From positions 124,001 to 188,000 of the forward strand of contig NZ_BMQP01000005.1 in NCBI RefSeq assembly GCF_014648175.1: a stretch of 64,000 nucleotides of DNA, in the 5' to 3' direction. The position numbers and the translations under genes were made by a program. This stretch comes from Planobispora rosea (GTDB lineage Bacteria; Actinomycetota; Actinomycetes; Streptosporangiales; Streptosporangiaceae). Numbering within the stretch: the stretch's first letter is position 1; each line of letters opens with the position of its first letter. Positions 16,357 through 24,281 of the stretch are shown here, in pieces. The notes below the pieces were generated by a model. That model was not told where the DNA came from, searched no databases, and worked only from the letters and a program-made list of their open reading frames with translations.

Positions 16357-16995
16357 ATGCCGTGGTATCCGCTGCTCGTCCTCCTGATCGCCGTGGAGCG
16401 CCTGGCCGAGCTGGTCGTCTCCCGCCGCAACACGCGCTGGAGCCTGGCCCGCGGCGGTGTGGTCGCCGGGCGCGGGCACTACCCGTGGATGGTGGCCCTG
16501 CACACCGGGCTGCTCGCGGGCTGCCTGGCCGAGGTGTACCTGGCCGGACGGCCCTTCGTCCCGGCGCTGGGCTGGCCGATGCTCGTCCTCGTGGCCGCCT
16601 CGCAGGCGCTGCGCTGGTGGTGCATCACAACACTGGGACGGCAGTGGAACACCGAGGTGATCGTGGTTCCCGGTCTGCCGCGGGTGGAGGCGGGACCGTA
16701 CCGGCTGCGCTGGCTCCGTCACCCGAACTACGTCGCGGTGGCCGTCGAGGGCGCGGCGCTGCCCCTGGTGCACAGCGCGTGGATCACCGCGGCGGTCTTC
16801 ACGGTCTGCAACGCCGTGCTGATGGTGGTACGGATCCGGTGCGAGAACGCCGCGCTGGCCGAGCTCGCCCCACCGGCGGAGCGGCCGGACGGCCGGGCCG
16901 GGGATCCGGCGGCCGGGGACCGGTCCGGGCACGCGACCCGCAGGCGGACCGGGGCCGCGCCCGACGGCTCCGCCGGGAACCGGACCCCGGCGTGA
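16357..16995 (+). CDS. Isoprenylcysteine carboxyl methyltransferase-like phenol methyltransferase
   Basis: 212-residue membrane methyltransferase of the ICMT/PEMT family. About four to five transmembrane segments precede the SAM-binding region with GPYRLRWLRHPNYVAVAVEG (HPNY at 120-123). In phenolic-lipid operons this family member (SrsB) O-methylates the oxidised resorcinol ring. It starts 9 bases after the PKS stop and overlaps the hydroxylase gene by GTGA, showing a single operon. The last 45 residues are an Arg/Gly/Pro-rich disordered tail. Confidence 0.85.
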   Translation: MPWYPLLVLLIAVERLAELVVSRRNTRWSLARGGVVAGRGHYPWMVALHTGLLAGCLAEVYLAGRPFVPALGWPMLVLVAASQALRWWCITTLGRQWNTEVIVVPGLPRVEAGPYRLRWLRHPNYVAVAVEGAALPLVHSAWITAAVFTVCNAVLMVVRIRCENAALAELAPPAERPDGRAGDPAAGDRSGHATRRRTGAAPDGSAGNRTPA

Positions 16996-18005
16996 TCGAC
17001 GTGCTGGTCGCCGGGGGCGGCCCGGCGGGGCTGGCCACGGCGATCCACGCGGCGGCGGCCGGGATGGAGGCGGTCGTGGTCGAGCCGCGGCCCGGGCCGG
17101 TGGACAAGGCGTGCGGCGAGGGCCTGATGCCCACCGGGGCCGCCGCGCTGCGGTCGATGGGCGTCGAGCCGGACGGCTGGCCGCTGCGCGGCATCCGCTA
17201 CCTGGACGGCCGGCACGAGGCGCAGGCCGCCTTCCGCGACGGCCGCGGGCTCGGCGTTCGCCGTACCACGCTGCACGCCGCGCTGTCCCGGCGCGCGGCC
17301 GAGCTGGGGGTGCGGGTCGTCCCGGGCAAGGTCACGGAGGTACGGCAGGACTCCGGCGGCGTCGAGGCGGCCGGGTTCCGGGCCCGCTGGCTGGTGGCCG
17401 CCGACGGGCTGCACTCTCCGGTGCGGTCCATGCTCGGGCTCGACCTGCCCGTCCGCGGGCAGCGCCGGTACGGCCTGCGGCAGCACTACCCGGTCGCCCC
17501 CTGGACGGACTTCGTCGAGGTCCACTGGGCCCCCGACGGGGAGGCGTACGTGACGCCGGTGGCCCGGGACCTGGTGGGCGTGGCGGTGCTGACCTCCCGG
17601 CGCGGCGGCTACCCGGAGCGGCTGGCGGCGTTCCCCGCGCTCCTGGACCGGCTGAACGGGCCGCCCGTGACCCAGGTGCGCGGCGCCGGTCCGCTGCGCC
17701 AGCGGGTCCGCGCCCGGGTCGCGGGACGGGTGCTGCTGGTCGGCGACGCCGCCGGGTACGTCGACGCGCTCACCGGTGAGGGCGTCGCGCTGGCGCTGCT
17801 GTCGGCGGGCGCCCTGGTCCGCTGCCTGCGCGCGGGCGCCCCGCAGGACTACGAGACCGCCTGGCTCCGGCTGTCACGGCGCCACCGGTTGCTCACCGGG
17901 GCGCTCCTGTCGGCCCGGAGGAACCCGGCGTCGGCCCGGCTGATCGTTCCCGCGGCGCACCGTCTGCCCGCGGTGTTCGAGGCGGCGGTGCGTGCGCTCG
18001 CCTGA
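16992..18005 (+). CDS. FAD-dependent monooxygenase (SrsC-like hydroxylase)
   Basis: 337-residue flavoprotein of the p-hydroxybenzoate hydroxylase / geranylgeranyl-reductase-like family. The ADP-binding GGGPAGLATAIHAAAAG is at residues 8-24, the second FAD contact is the GDAAGYVDALTGEG segment near 250, and CGEGLMPTG near 40 is characteristic of this subgroup. In srs/agq-type loci it hydroxylates the resorcinol ring to a hydroquinone or quinone. GTG 16992 overlaps the methyltransferase stop. It closes the operon. Confidence 0.88.
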   Translation: MIDVLVAGGGPAGLATAIHAAAAGMEAVVVEPRPGPVDKACGEGLMPTGAAALRSMGVEPDGWPLRGIRYLDGRHEAQAAFRDGRGLGVRRTTLHAALSRRAAELGVRVVPGKVTEVRQDSGGVEAAGFRARWLVAADGLHSPVRSMLGLDLPVRGQRRYGLRQHYPVAPWTDFVEVHWAPDGEAYVTPVARDLVGVAVLTSRRGGYPERLAAFPALLDRLNGPPVTQVRGAGPLRQRVRARVAGRVLLVGDAAGYVDALTGEGVALALLSAGALVRCLRAGAPQDYETAWLRLSRRHRLLTGALLSARRNPASARLIVPAAHRLPAVFEAAVRALA

Positions 18006-18111
18006 CGCCGGGCCCTGGCACACCTCACCTGGTCTCACCGGCTTACCGGGCTTACCGGGCTCAGCGGGCCGCCCCCGGCCGCACCGGGTCGGCCGAGGAC
18101 GGGTCCAGCCC

Positions 18112-19251
18112 TCAGTCGGCCCGGTGGACGGCGCTCAGCGAGGGGGCGTAGTGGCTCGTGCCGGGGAAACGCGCCCGCCACTGCCCACCCCGGTATCCCC
18201 GTATCTTCCGGGCGAAGCGCCCGTGGTCGTCCGTGACGGTGACCGCCACCGTCGTCCATTCCCGGCGGGTCCCGGACCGGTGCAGGATCTCCACGGACCG
18301 CTCGGCGAAGGGGGCGTAGTCCAGGAGTCCCCGCGGATCGACCCGGTTCAGCGCGCCGCTGACGCGCACCGCCCGTCCTCGCCTCTCCGCGTCGACGGCG
18401 CTGAACGTGGTCTCGCGCTTCAGCCAGAACTCGGCGTACCGGGTGGCCGTGGTCCCGCCGGCTCCCCGGGCGGTGGCGACGATGGTCCACAGACCGGCGG
18501 GATACCAGCGGTTCAGGCGCGTCTCGGGCAGGAACCGCCAGGTCTCCCAGTTCTGACCGGCACTGTCCTGGGCCGCGCCGTCCTGGGCCGCACCGTCCTG
18601 GGCCGCGCCGTCCCGGGATGCGCTCTCCTGGACCGTGCTCTCCCCGACTGCGCCATCCCGCCCGATCCGCTGTGAGGGCTCCATCTCGGCGGAGCCGGAC
18701 GGCGACGAGCCCGTCGGCGGCACGTGCGGGGCGGGTGACGGGGCCGGGCCGGACGTCGGCTCGGCGGAGAGGGACGGGACCGGGGCCGGCGAGGGCCAGG
18801 CGGAGAAGGATGGAGCCGGGTCCGGCGGCGGCTCGGCGAGCGGTGCCGTGGACGGCGACACGGCCGGCGGCTCGGCGGACGGCGACACGGCCGGCGGTTC
18901 GGCCGGTGACGCGGTGGACGATGACGCGAACGACGACGGGGTGGGAGCGGGCGCCGGGGCGGTCACCGGCGGGGCGACCACGGGGGGCCTGGGAGCGGTC
19001 GGATCCTCGGACTCCGGCCGGGAGATCTCCCCGGGTTCGACCCGGATCGTCACGCCCTCGGACCCCGACACTCCGCGCGCCACCACGTCGATCACCAGGC
19101 GTACGGCGTTGTCCGGGCGGACCACCGGCGCCGCGGGGCGGATCGTGATCGAGCGGATCGCCGGGCCGCCGGCCGCGGGCTGCGCCGTGGCCGCTGCGGG
19201 CACCGCGCAGATCCCGGCCGCCACAGACGCGAGAAGAACTCTAACCCTCAT
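18112..19251 (-). CDS. Secreted protein with Pro/Ala-rich low-complexity linker
   Basis: 379-residue exported protein: signal peptide about residues 1-24 (MRVRVLLASVAAG, cleavage near ATAQP), an Ig-like beta-rich N-terminal part to about 90, a long Pro/Ser/Ala linker (about 95-245) including a short Asp-Gly-Ala-Ala-Gln repeat, then a C-terminal beta-sandwich-like domain (about 250-379) with WYPAGLWTIVATA and HGRFARKIRGYRGGQWRARF. I do not recognise the family; the C-terminal part resembles Ig-like or carbohydrate-binding domains found in actinomycete surface proteins. No catalytic motif is seen. ATG 19251 was chosen because it directly precedes the signal peptide. Confidence 0.65.
   Translation of the reverse strand: MRVRVLLASVAAGICAVPAAATAQPAAGGPAIRSITIRPAAPVVRPDNAVRLVIDVVARGVSGSEGVTIRVEPGEISRPESEDPTAPRPPVVAPPVTAPAPAPTPSSFASSSTASPAEPPAVSPSAEPPAVSPSTAPLAEPPPDPAPSFSAWPSPAPVPSLSAEPTSGPAPSPAPHVPPTGSSPSGSAEMEPSQRIGRDGAVGESTVQESASRDGAAQDGAAQDGAAQDSAGQNWETWRFLPETRLNRWYPAGLWTIVATARGAGGTTATRYAEFWLKRETTFSAVDAERRGRAVRVSGALNRVDPRGLLDYAPFAERSVEILHRSGTRREWTTVAVTVTDDHGRFARKIRGYRGGQWRARFPGTSHYAPSLSAVHRAD
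18565..18609. repeat. Three 15-base in-frame tandem repeats
   Basis: GTCCTGGGCCGCGCC occurs three times in a row (one base differs in the middle copy), within the linker of the secreted protein, encoding Asp-Gly-Ala-Ala-Gln repeats on the minus strand. Likely prone to slippage. Confidence 0.75.
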
Positions 19252-19317
19252 GATCACGACGCTAGGAAGCGGTCGGTAATGGCCGTTGGACGACACCCGC
19301 CCGGTTGGGCAAAACAC

Positions 19318-19355
19318 GTGGGCGCCCGCTCCCGGGCGGGGAACGGGCGCCCCAC
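19318..19355 (-). terminator. Hairpin downstream of acyl-CoA ligase gene
   Basis: GGGCGCCCG (19320-19328) and CGGGCGCCC (19344-19352) pair, extended by GTG/CAC with a bulge, about 40 bases past the ligase stop on the minus strand. Confidence 0.6.
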
Positions 19356-19393
19356 CAAACCTCAGGAAACTTCTGGAACCTCGCGCATCGGGC

Positions 19394-21229
19394 TCAGCTC
19401 TCGTACATCGCGGCGATGACCTCGGCGTACTTGGCGTGGATGACCCGGCGCTTGAGCTTCAGGCTCGGGGTGAGCTCCTCGGTCTCGGCCGTCCACTCCA
19501 CCGGGAGCAGGCGCCAGCGCTTGACCTGCTGGACCCGGGCGAGCTTCTCGTTGGCCGCCCCGACCGCCGCCTCCACGGCCTTGAGGACGTCGGGGTGCTC
19601 GGCGAGTTCGGCGAGAGTGGTGAACGCGATGCCGTTGGCCTGGGCCCAGCCGGGGGCGACCTCTCCGTCGAGGGTGAGGATCGCCACCGGGTACGGCCTG
19701 CCGTCGCCGAAGGCGAGGGCCTGGCCGATGATGGGGTGCTCCTTGAGGTAGCTCTCGATGTTGGCCGGGGAGATGTTCTCACCGCCGGCGGTGATGATGA
19801 TCTCCTTCTTCCGGTCGACGATCCTGACGAAGCCGTCCTCGTCGATGGAGCCCACGTCCCCGGTGTGCAGCCAGCCGTCGGCGTCCAGCAGCTCCTCGGT
19901 GGCCTCCGGCCGGTTCAGGTACCCCTTGGTGTTGAGCGGGCTGCGGGTGAGGATCTCGCCGTCCTCGGCGATGCGGACCTCGACGCCGGGCTCGGCCCGG
20001 CCGACGGTTCCGAGCTTGTAGTGCTCGGGCGTGTTGCCGGTGAAGGCGCCCGTCGTCTCGGTCATGCCGTACACGTCGAGGAGCTTCATGCCCAGGCCGG
20101 CGAAGAAGCGCTGAACCTCCAGCGGCATGGGCGCCGCCGCGGTGGCCAGCCAGCGGGCGTTGTCGAAGCCGATCATGGATCGGATGATCGACAGGAGCGC
20201 GGCGTCGGCCTGCTCGTAGGCCTGCTGGATCTCCGGGGTCACGGTCTGGCCGTACTGGCCGGCCTCGACGTAGGCGAGCCCGGCGGCCATGGCCTTGCGG
20301 ACGTTCTCCTGCTGCTCCTCCGGCTGGGTCGCCAGCAGGGCCTGCAGGCGGGCCATCATCTTCTCCCACACGCGGGGGACGCCGAAGAACAGGACGGGCT
20401 TGACCTTGCCGAGCGTCGCGCCCAGGTTCGCCAGGTCGGTGCAGAAGTGCACGTGGGAGACCTTGAACAGCGGCAGGTACAGGCTGAGCACCCGCTCGGC
20501 GATGTGCGCGTAGGTGAGGTAGGAGATCTGGGTGCCGTGGGTGGGCAGCGAGGTCATCCGGTCGGTGGCGCCCACCTCGTAGAGCACGTTGGCGTGGGTG
20601 AGCGGCACTCCCTTGGGGTTGCCGGTGGTCCCGGAGGTGTACAGGACCGTCAGCACGTCGTCTGCCTTGACCGCCCGCCAGCGGGCCTCGACGGCGGCGG
20701 GGTCCTCGGCCAGGCGCTCACGCCCCAGGGCAAGGAAGTCGTCCCAGGAGATGAACCGGTCGTCCGCCGGGGCGCCCTCGAGCATCACGATCTTCGTGAG
20801 CCCGGTCAGCTCGCCGAGGATCGGTTCCCAGCGGGCCAGCTCGGCCGGGCCGCCCAGCACCGCCACCTTGGCGCCGACGTTGCTCGCGACGAAGGCGATC
20901 TGGTCCGGGGCGAAGGTGGAGTAGACCGAGCACGGCACGGCCCCGGCGTGCACGGCGCCGAGGTCGGCGAGCACGTGCTCGCTCCGGTTGACCATCATGA
21001 GGGCGACGGCGTTCCCCGGTCCGGCGCCGAGGGCGGCGAACCCCGCCGCGATCTCCAGGACGCGCCGCCGGGCCTCGGCGTAGGTCAGGGTGATCCAGCC
21101 CTCCCCGTCCGGATCGGAGTAGGCCGGCGCGTCGGGATCGCTCTCGGCTGTCTGTTCCAGCTGCTCGCATACCGTACGGCCCGCGATCGTCTCCTGGATC
21201 GACATGCGTTCCGCAAGGACATCGGCCAT
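19394..21229 (-). CDS. Long-chain fatty acyl-CoA ligase (AMP-forming)
   Basis: 611-residue member of the adenylate-forming superfamily, close to FadD15-type long-chain acyl-CoA synthetases. Phosphate-binding loop YTSGTTGNPKG lies near residues 196-206, the A5 motif YGMTETTG near 395-402, and WLHTGDVG plus DRKKEIIITAGGENISP near 485-520; the catalytic lysine is in the C-terminal SLKLKRR segment. It activates free fatty acids to acyl-CoA, and could feed the nearby type III PKS with starters, although it is not in that operon. ATG 21229 follows GGAGGCG. Confidence 0.93.
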   Translation of the reverse strand: MADVLAERMSIQETIAGRTVCEQLEQTAESDPDAPAYSDPDGEGWITLTYAEARRRVLEIAAGFAALGAGPGNAVALMMVNRSEHVLADLGAVHAGAVPCSVYSTFAPDQIAFVASNVGAKVAVLGGPAELARWEPILGELTGLTKIVMLEGAPADDRFISWDDFLALGRERLAEDPAAVEARWRAVKADDVLTVLYTSGTTGNPKGVPLTHANVLYEVGATDRMTSLPTHGTQISYLTYAHIAERVLSLYLPLFKVSHVHFCTDLANLGATLGKVKPVLFFGVPRVWEKMMARLQALLATQPEEQQENVRKAMAAGLAYVEAGQYGQTVTPEIQQAYEQADAALLSIIRSMIGFDNARWLATAAAPMPLEVQRFFAGLGMKLLDVYGMTETTGAFTGNTPEHYKLGTVGRAEPGVEVRIAEDGEILTRSPLNTKGYLNRPEATEELLDADGWLHTGDVGSIDEDGFVRIVDRKKEIIITAGGENISPANIESYLKEHPIIGQALAFGDGRPYPVAILTLDGEVAPGWAQANGIAFTTLAELAEHPDVLKAVEAAVGAANEKLARVQQVKRWRLLPVEWTAETEELTPSLKLKRRVIHAKYAEVIAAMYES

Positions 21230-21442
21230 GACGCGCCTCCAGAAAGTGCTTACTTGCACGATGGGATGCATCGCACCACAACGGGTCATCACAGACAAGA
21301 CCCACGGGGCAGGAATCGCTCCCGCCCGCTCGCTGGGACCACCGATATCCTGCTGTCCCCGCCCACGTGAGCGCCGGGGAGGGCGGCCCGGGAACAGGGG
21401 ACGGCCGCTCCGATATAGGGCCCATCATGGGATGATTCTTCT

Positions 21443-22057
21443 GTGAACCAGGTGCTCGATCTCGTCGGGATCTTCGTCTTCGCGCTCTCCGGCGCCCTCG
21501 TCGGCGTCCGCAGGAAGCTGGACGTGGTCGGCATGGCCGTCCTGGCCGCGGTGACCGCCCTGGGCGGCGGGATCCTGCGGGACCTGATCCTCAACGTGCC
21601 GCCCGCGGCCTTCTTCAGCGTCGGCTACGTCGTCACCCCGCTGATCGCCGCGGCCATCGTGTTCTTCTGGCACCCGCAGGTGGAGCGGGTGATGCCCGTG
21701 GTGAACGTGTTCGACGCGGCCGGCCTGGGCCTGTTCTGCGCGGTCGGCACCGAGAAGGCGATGGACTACGGCCTGAGCCCGCTGCACGCGACCCTGCTCG
21801 GGGTGACCACGGCGGTCGGCGGCGGCGTGCTGCGCGACATGCTGGCCGGGCAGATCCCCGTGCTCCTCTACGACCGCCAGCTCTACGCGGTCCCCGCGCT
21901 GCTCGGCTCGGCGGTGATGGCCGTGCTCTACGTCCTCGACCTGCACGGCTGGCCCGCCACCCTCGCGGCGGCCGTCCTGACCTTCGCGCTGCGGATCGCG
22001 GCCGTGCGCTTCCGCTTCCAGGCGCCCCTCGCCCGGGGCGTCACCGCCGACGAGTGA
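21443..22057 (+). CDS. TRIC-type (UPF0126) cation channel family membrane protein
   Basis: 204-residue protein of seven predicted helices with two internally repeated halves, each holding the hallmark GGGxxRD: GGGILRD near 48-54 and GGGVLRD near 131-137. This marks the trimeric intracellular cation channel family (YicG-like in bacteria), K+-conducting homotrimers. GTG 21443 is the start. It is divergent from the acyl-CoA ligase, with no obvious functional link. Confidence 0.9.
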   Translation: MNQVLDLVGIFVFALSGALVGVRRKLDVVGMAVLAAVTALGGGILRDLILNVPPAAFFSVGYVVTPLIAAAIVFFWHPQVERVMPVVNVFDAAGLGLFCAVGTEKAMDYGLSPLHATLLGVTTAVGGGVLRDMLAGQIPVLLYDRQLYAVPALLGSAVMAVLYVLDLHGWPATLAAAVLTFALRIAAVRFRFQAPLARGVTADE

Positions 22058-22088
22058 CCGCCCTCCGGCCTCCGCGCGGCCCCGCGCC

Positions 22089-23525
22089 TCACAGCGCCGG
22101 GGTGAGCGGCTCGGCCGGGCGGGCGCCGTACGGGCCCCTGGTCCTGGCGTCGAGGATGCGTTCCACCGCCTCCGTGACGACCTGGGGCGGCTGGGTGAAC
22201 GGCAGCCGGAGGCGGCCCTCCAGCGTGCCGTCCACGCCGAACCAGGCGCCCGGCGCGAGCCGTACCCCGTGGCAGGCCGCGCTGTCGGCGAGGGAGGCCG
22301 CGACGGGCGCGTCCAGCTGGACCCAGAGCGATCCGCCGCCCCGGGGAACCGTGAACGTCCATTCGGGGACCCGCTCCCGCAACGCGGCCGCCAGGGCGTC
22401 CCTGGACGCTCCCAGAGCGCGCCGCCGCTCGGCCCTGGTCTCCTCGATGCCCTCGAACAGCCGGGTCACGACCAGCTGCTCGAACAGCGGGCTGGCGATG
22501 TCCACGGCCGCGCGGAGCACGGCCAGGCGGCGGACCGTGGCAGCGGTGGCGCGGATCCAGCCGATGCGCAGGCCGCCCCACCACAGCTTGGAGGCCGACC
22601 CGATGCTGATCACCCGGTTGTCGACGTCGAACGCGCCCAGCGGCGCGGTCCGGGGGACGTCCTCGTCGATCGCCAGCTCGCACCAGGTCTCGTCCACCAC
22701 CAGCGTGGTGTCGTTCCTGCGGGCCGCGCCGACCAGCCCGGCCCGCGTGGAGTCGTCCATCAGGTGCCCGGTCGGGTTCTGGAAGTCGGGGATCACGTAG
22801 GCCAGGCGCGGGGCCGACTGGCGCATCGCGCTGGCGAGCAGGTCCAGGTCCCACCCCTCCTGCGGGACGCCGACCGGGACGAGCCTCGCCCCGCGCATCC
22901 TGGCCAGGTCGATCGCGTGCGGGTACGTCGGCGACTCGATCATCATCGCGTCGCCCGGCGAGAGCACCATCATGATCACCAGGTGGATCGCCTGCTGGGC
23001 GCCGGTGGTGACGAGGATCTGCTCGGGCAGGGTGGCCAGGCCCCGGGCGGTGTAGCGGGCCGCGATCGCCTCGCGCAGCGGCGCGATGCCGACCGGGTCG
23101 TAGCCCATGCCGAGCCCGTAGCGCGGGTAGTGCTCGCTCGCGTAGGCGATCGCCTCCGGGAGCGCGGCGGTGGCGTGCGGCGCGGCGCAGTGCAGCGGGA
23201 GCAGGCCGTCGTCACCCGCCGCGATCCACGGGTTCTCGGTTCCCAGCGCCCCGGGGTCGGGAAGCGCGGTCCAGCTCCCCGCGCCCTGCCTGCTCTCCAG
23301 GTAGCCCTGCTCGCGGAGGCGGTCGTAGGCGGCGGTCACGGTGGTACGGCTGACGCCCAGGGCCTCGGCGAGGTGGCGCTCGGCCGGCACGCGCACCCGG
23401 ACGGGGAGCCGCCCGTCGAGGATCAGCGACCGCACGGCCCCGGCCAGCACCCGGTAGTACGGCCGCGCGCCGGGGTCGATCGCGACGAGGCGGGCCAGCT
23501 GGTGGCCACTCAGGTACCGATCCAT
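22089..23525 (-). CDS. MocR-type GntR/aminotransferase transcriptional regulator
   Basis: 478-residue fusion: an N-terminal GntR winged helix (about residues 18-85, VPAERHLAEALGVSRTTVTA) and a fold-type I PLP aminotransferase domain (about 105-470). The PLP lysine is in GSASKLWWGGLRIGW and the cofactor aspartate/tyrosine region in IPDFQNPTGHLM. MocR regulators usually sense PLP or an amino compound rather than catalyse transamination. ATG 23525 is chosen; 23537 is an alternative. It is divergent from a YczE-like membrane protein gene 74 bases away, a common arrangement, and probably controls it. Confidence 0.9.
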   Translation of the reverse strand: MDRYLSGHQLARLVAIDPGARPYYRVLAGAVRSLILDGRLPVRVRVPAERHLAEALGVSRTTVTAAYDRLREQGYLESRQGAGSWTALPDPGALGTENPWIAAGDDGLLPLHCAAPHATAALPEAIAYASEHYPRYGLGMGYDPVGIAPLREAIAARYTARGLATLPEQILVTTGAQQAIHLVIMMVLSPGDAMMIESPTYPHAIDLARMRGARLVPVGVPQEGWDLDLLASAMRQSAPRLAYVIPDFQNPTGHLMDDSTRAGLVGAARRNDTTLVVDETWCELAIDEDVPRTAPLGAFDVDNRVISIGSASKLWWGGLRIGWIRATAATVRRLAVLRAAVDIASPLFEQLVVTRLFEGIEETRAERRRALGASRDALAAALRERVPEWTFTVPRGGGSLWVQLDAPVAASLADSAACHGVRLAPGAWFGVDGTLEGRLRLPFTQPPQVVTEAVERILDARTRGPYGARPAEPLTPAL

Positions 23526-23599
23526 ACGGCACAGCATAAGGCCATTTATGTTGATTGGACCTTTTGTTCGCGCAACCCTCCCCCGAGGATGGACGCGTT

Positions 23600-24250
23600 A
23601 TGAGCGAACTCTCCCTGCCCACCCTCGGCTCCCTCCCCAACCGCCTCGTCCGCCTCTACGCGGGCCTGCTGCTCTACGGCGTCGGCATCGGCCTGCAGAT
23701 CGAGTCCCACCTCGGCAACGACCCCTGGGACGTGTTCCACCAGGGCCTGTCGGTCCGCTTCGGCCTGTCGATCGGGACCTGGATCATCATCGTGGGCGCC
23801 GCCGCGATGCTGCTGTGGGTCCCGCTGCGGCAGAAGCCCGGCGTCGGCACCCTCAGCAACGTCGTCTTCCTCGGGCTCTTCGCCGACGCGACCATCTGGC
23901 TGGCCCCCACACCGGACGCGCTCGCCCTCCGGTGGGCGTACCTGCTGTTCGCCGTCGTGGCCATCGCCGCGGCGACGGCGCTGTACATCGGCGCGGGCCT
24001 GGGCCCCGGCCCCCGGGACGGCATCATGACCGGCCTGGTCCGGCTGGGCCTGTCGATCCGCCTGGCCCGCACCCTCATCGAGGTGACCGTGCTGGCGGCC
24101 GGCTGGCTGCTCGGCGGCACCGTGGGCGTGGGCACCCTGGTCTTCGCCGTCGCCATCGGGCCGCTCACCCAGTTCTTCATGCCGCGGCTGCGCTTCGCCG
24201 GCGCGCCGCATCCGGTCGCGGGACCGGACGGCCACGAGCCGAAGGACTGA
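23600..24250 (+). CDS. YczE/YyaS/YitT-family membrane protein
   Basis: 216-residue, about five- to six-helix membrane protein. The conserved N-terminal GLLLYGVGIGLQIESHLGND and the later GLGPGPRDGIMTGL match the YczE-like family. Function is undefined, probably transport of a small compound; regulation by the divergent MocR protein would suggest a vitamin B6 or amino-acid-related substrate (inference). ATG 23600 was chosen with GAGGATGG upstream; an upstream ATG at 23555 lies in the promoter region. Confidence 0.8.
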   Translation: MSELSLPTLGSLPNRLVRLYAGLLLYGVGIGLQIESHLGNDPWDVFHQGLSVRFGLSIGTWIIIVGAAAMLLWVPLRQKPGVGTLSNVVFLGLFADATIWLAPTPDALALRWAYLLFAVVAIAAATALYIGAGLGPGPRDGIMTGLVRLGLSIRLARTLIEVTVLAAGWLLGGTVGVGTLVFAVAIGPLTQFFMPRLRFAGAPHPVAGPDGHEPKD

Positions 24251-24281
24251 CGGCCCGCTCCGCGGGTATTAGCTTCGGATC

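Noticed and set aside
18565..18609. Tandem repeats considered as a possible regulatory array
   Set aside because: They are in frame within the secreted protein and encode an Asp-Gly-Ala-Ala-Gln linker.
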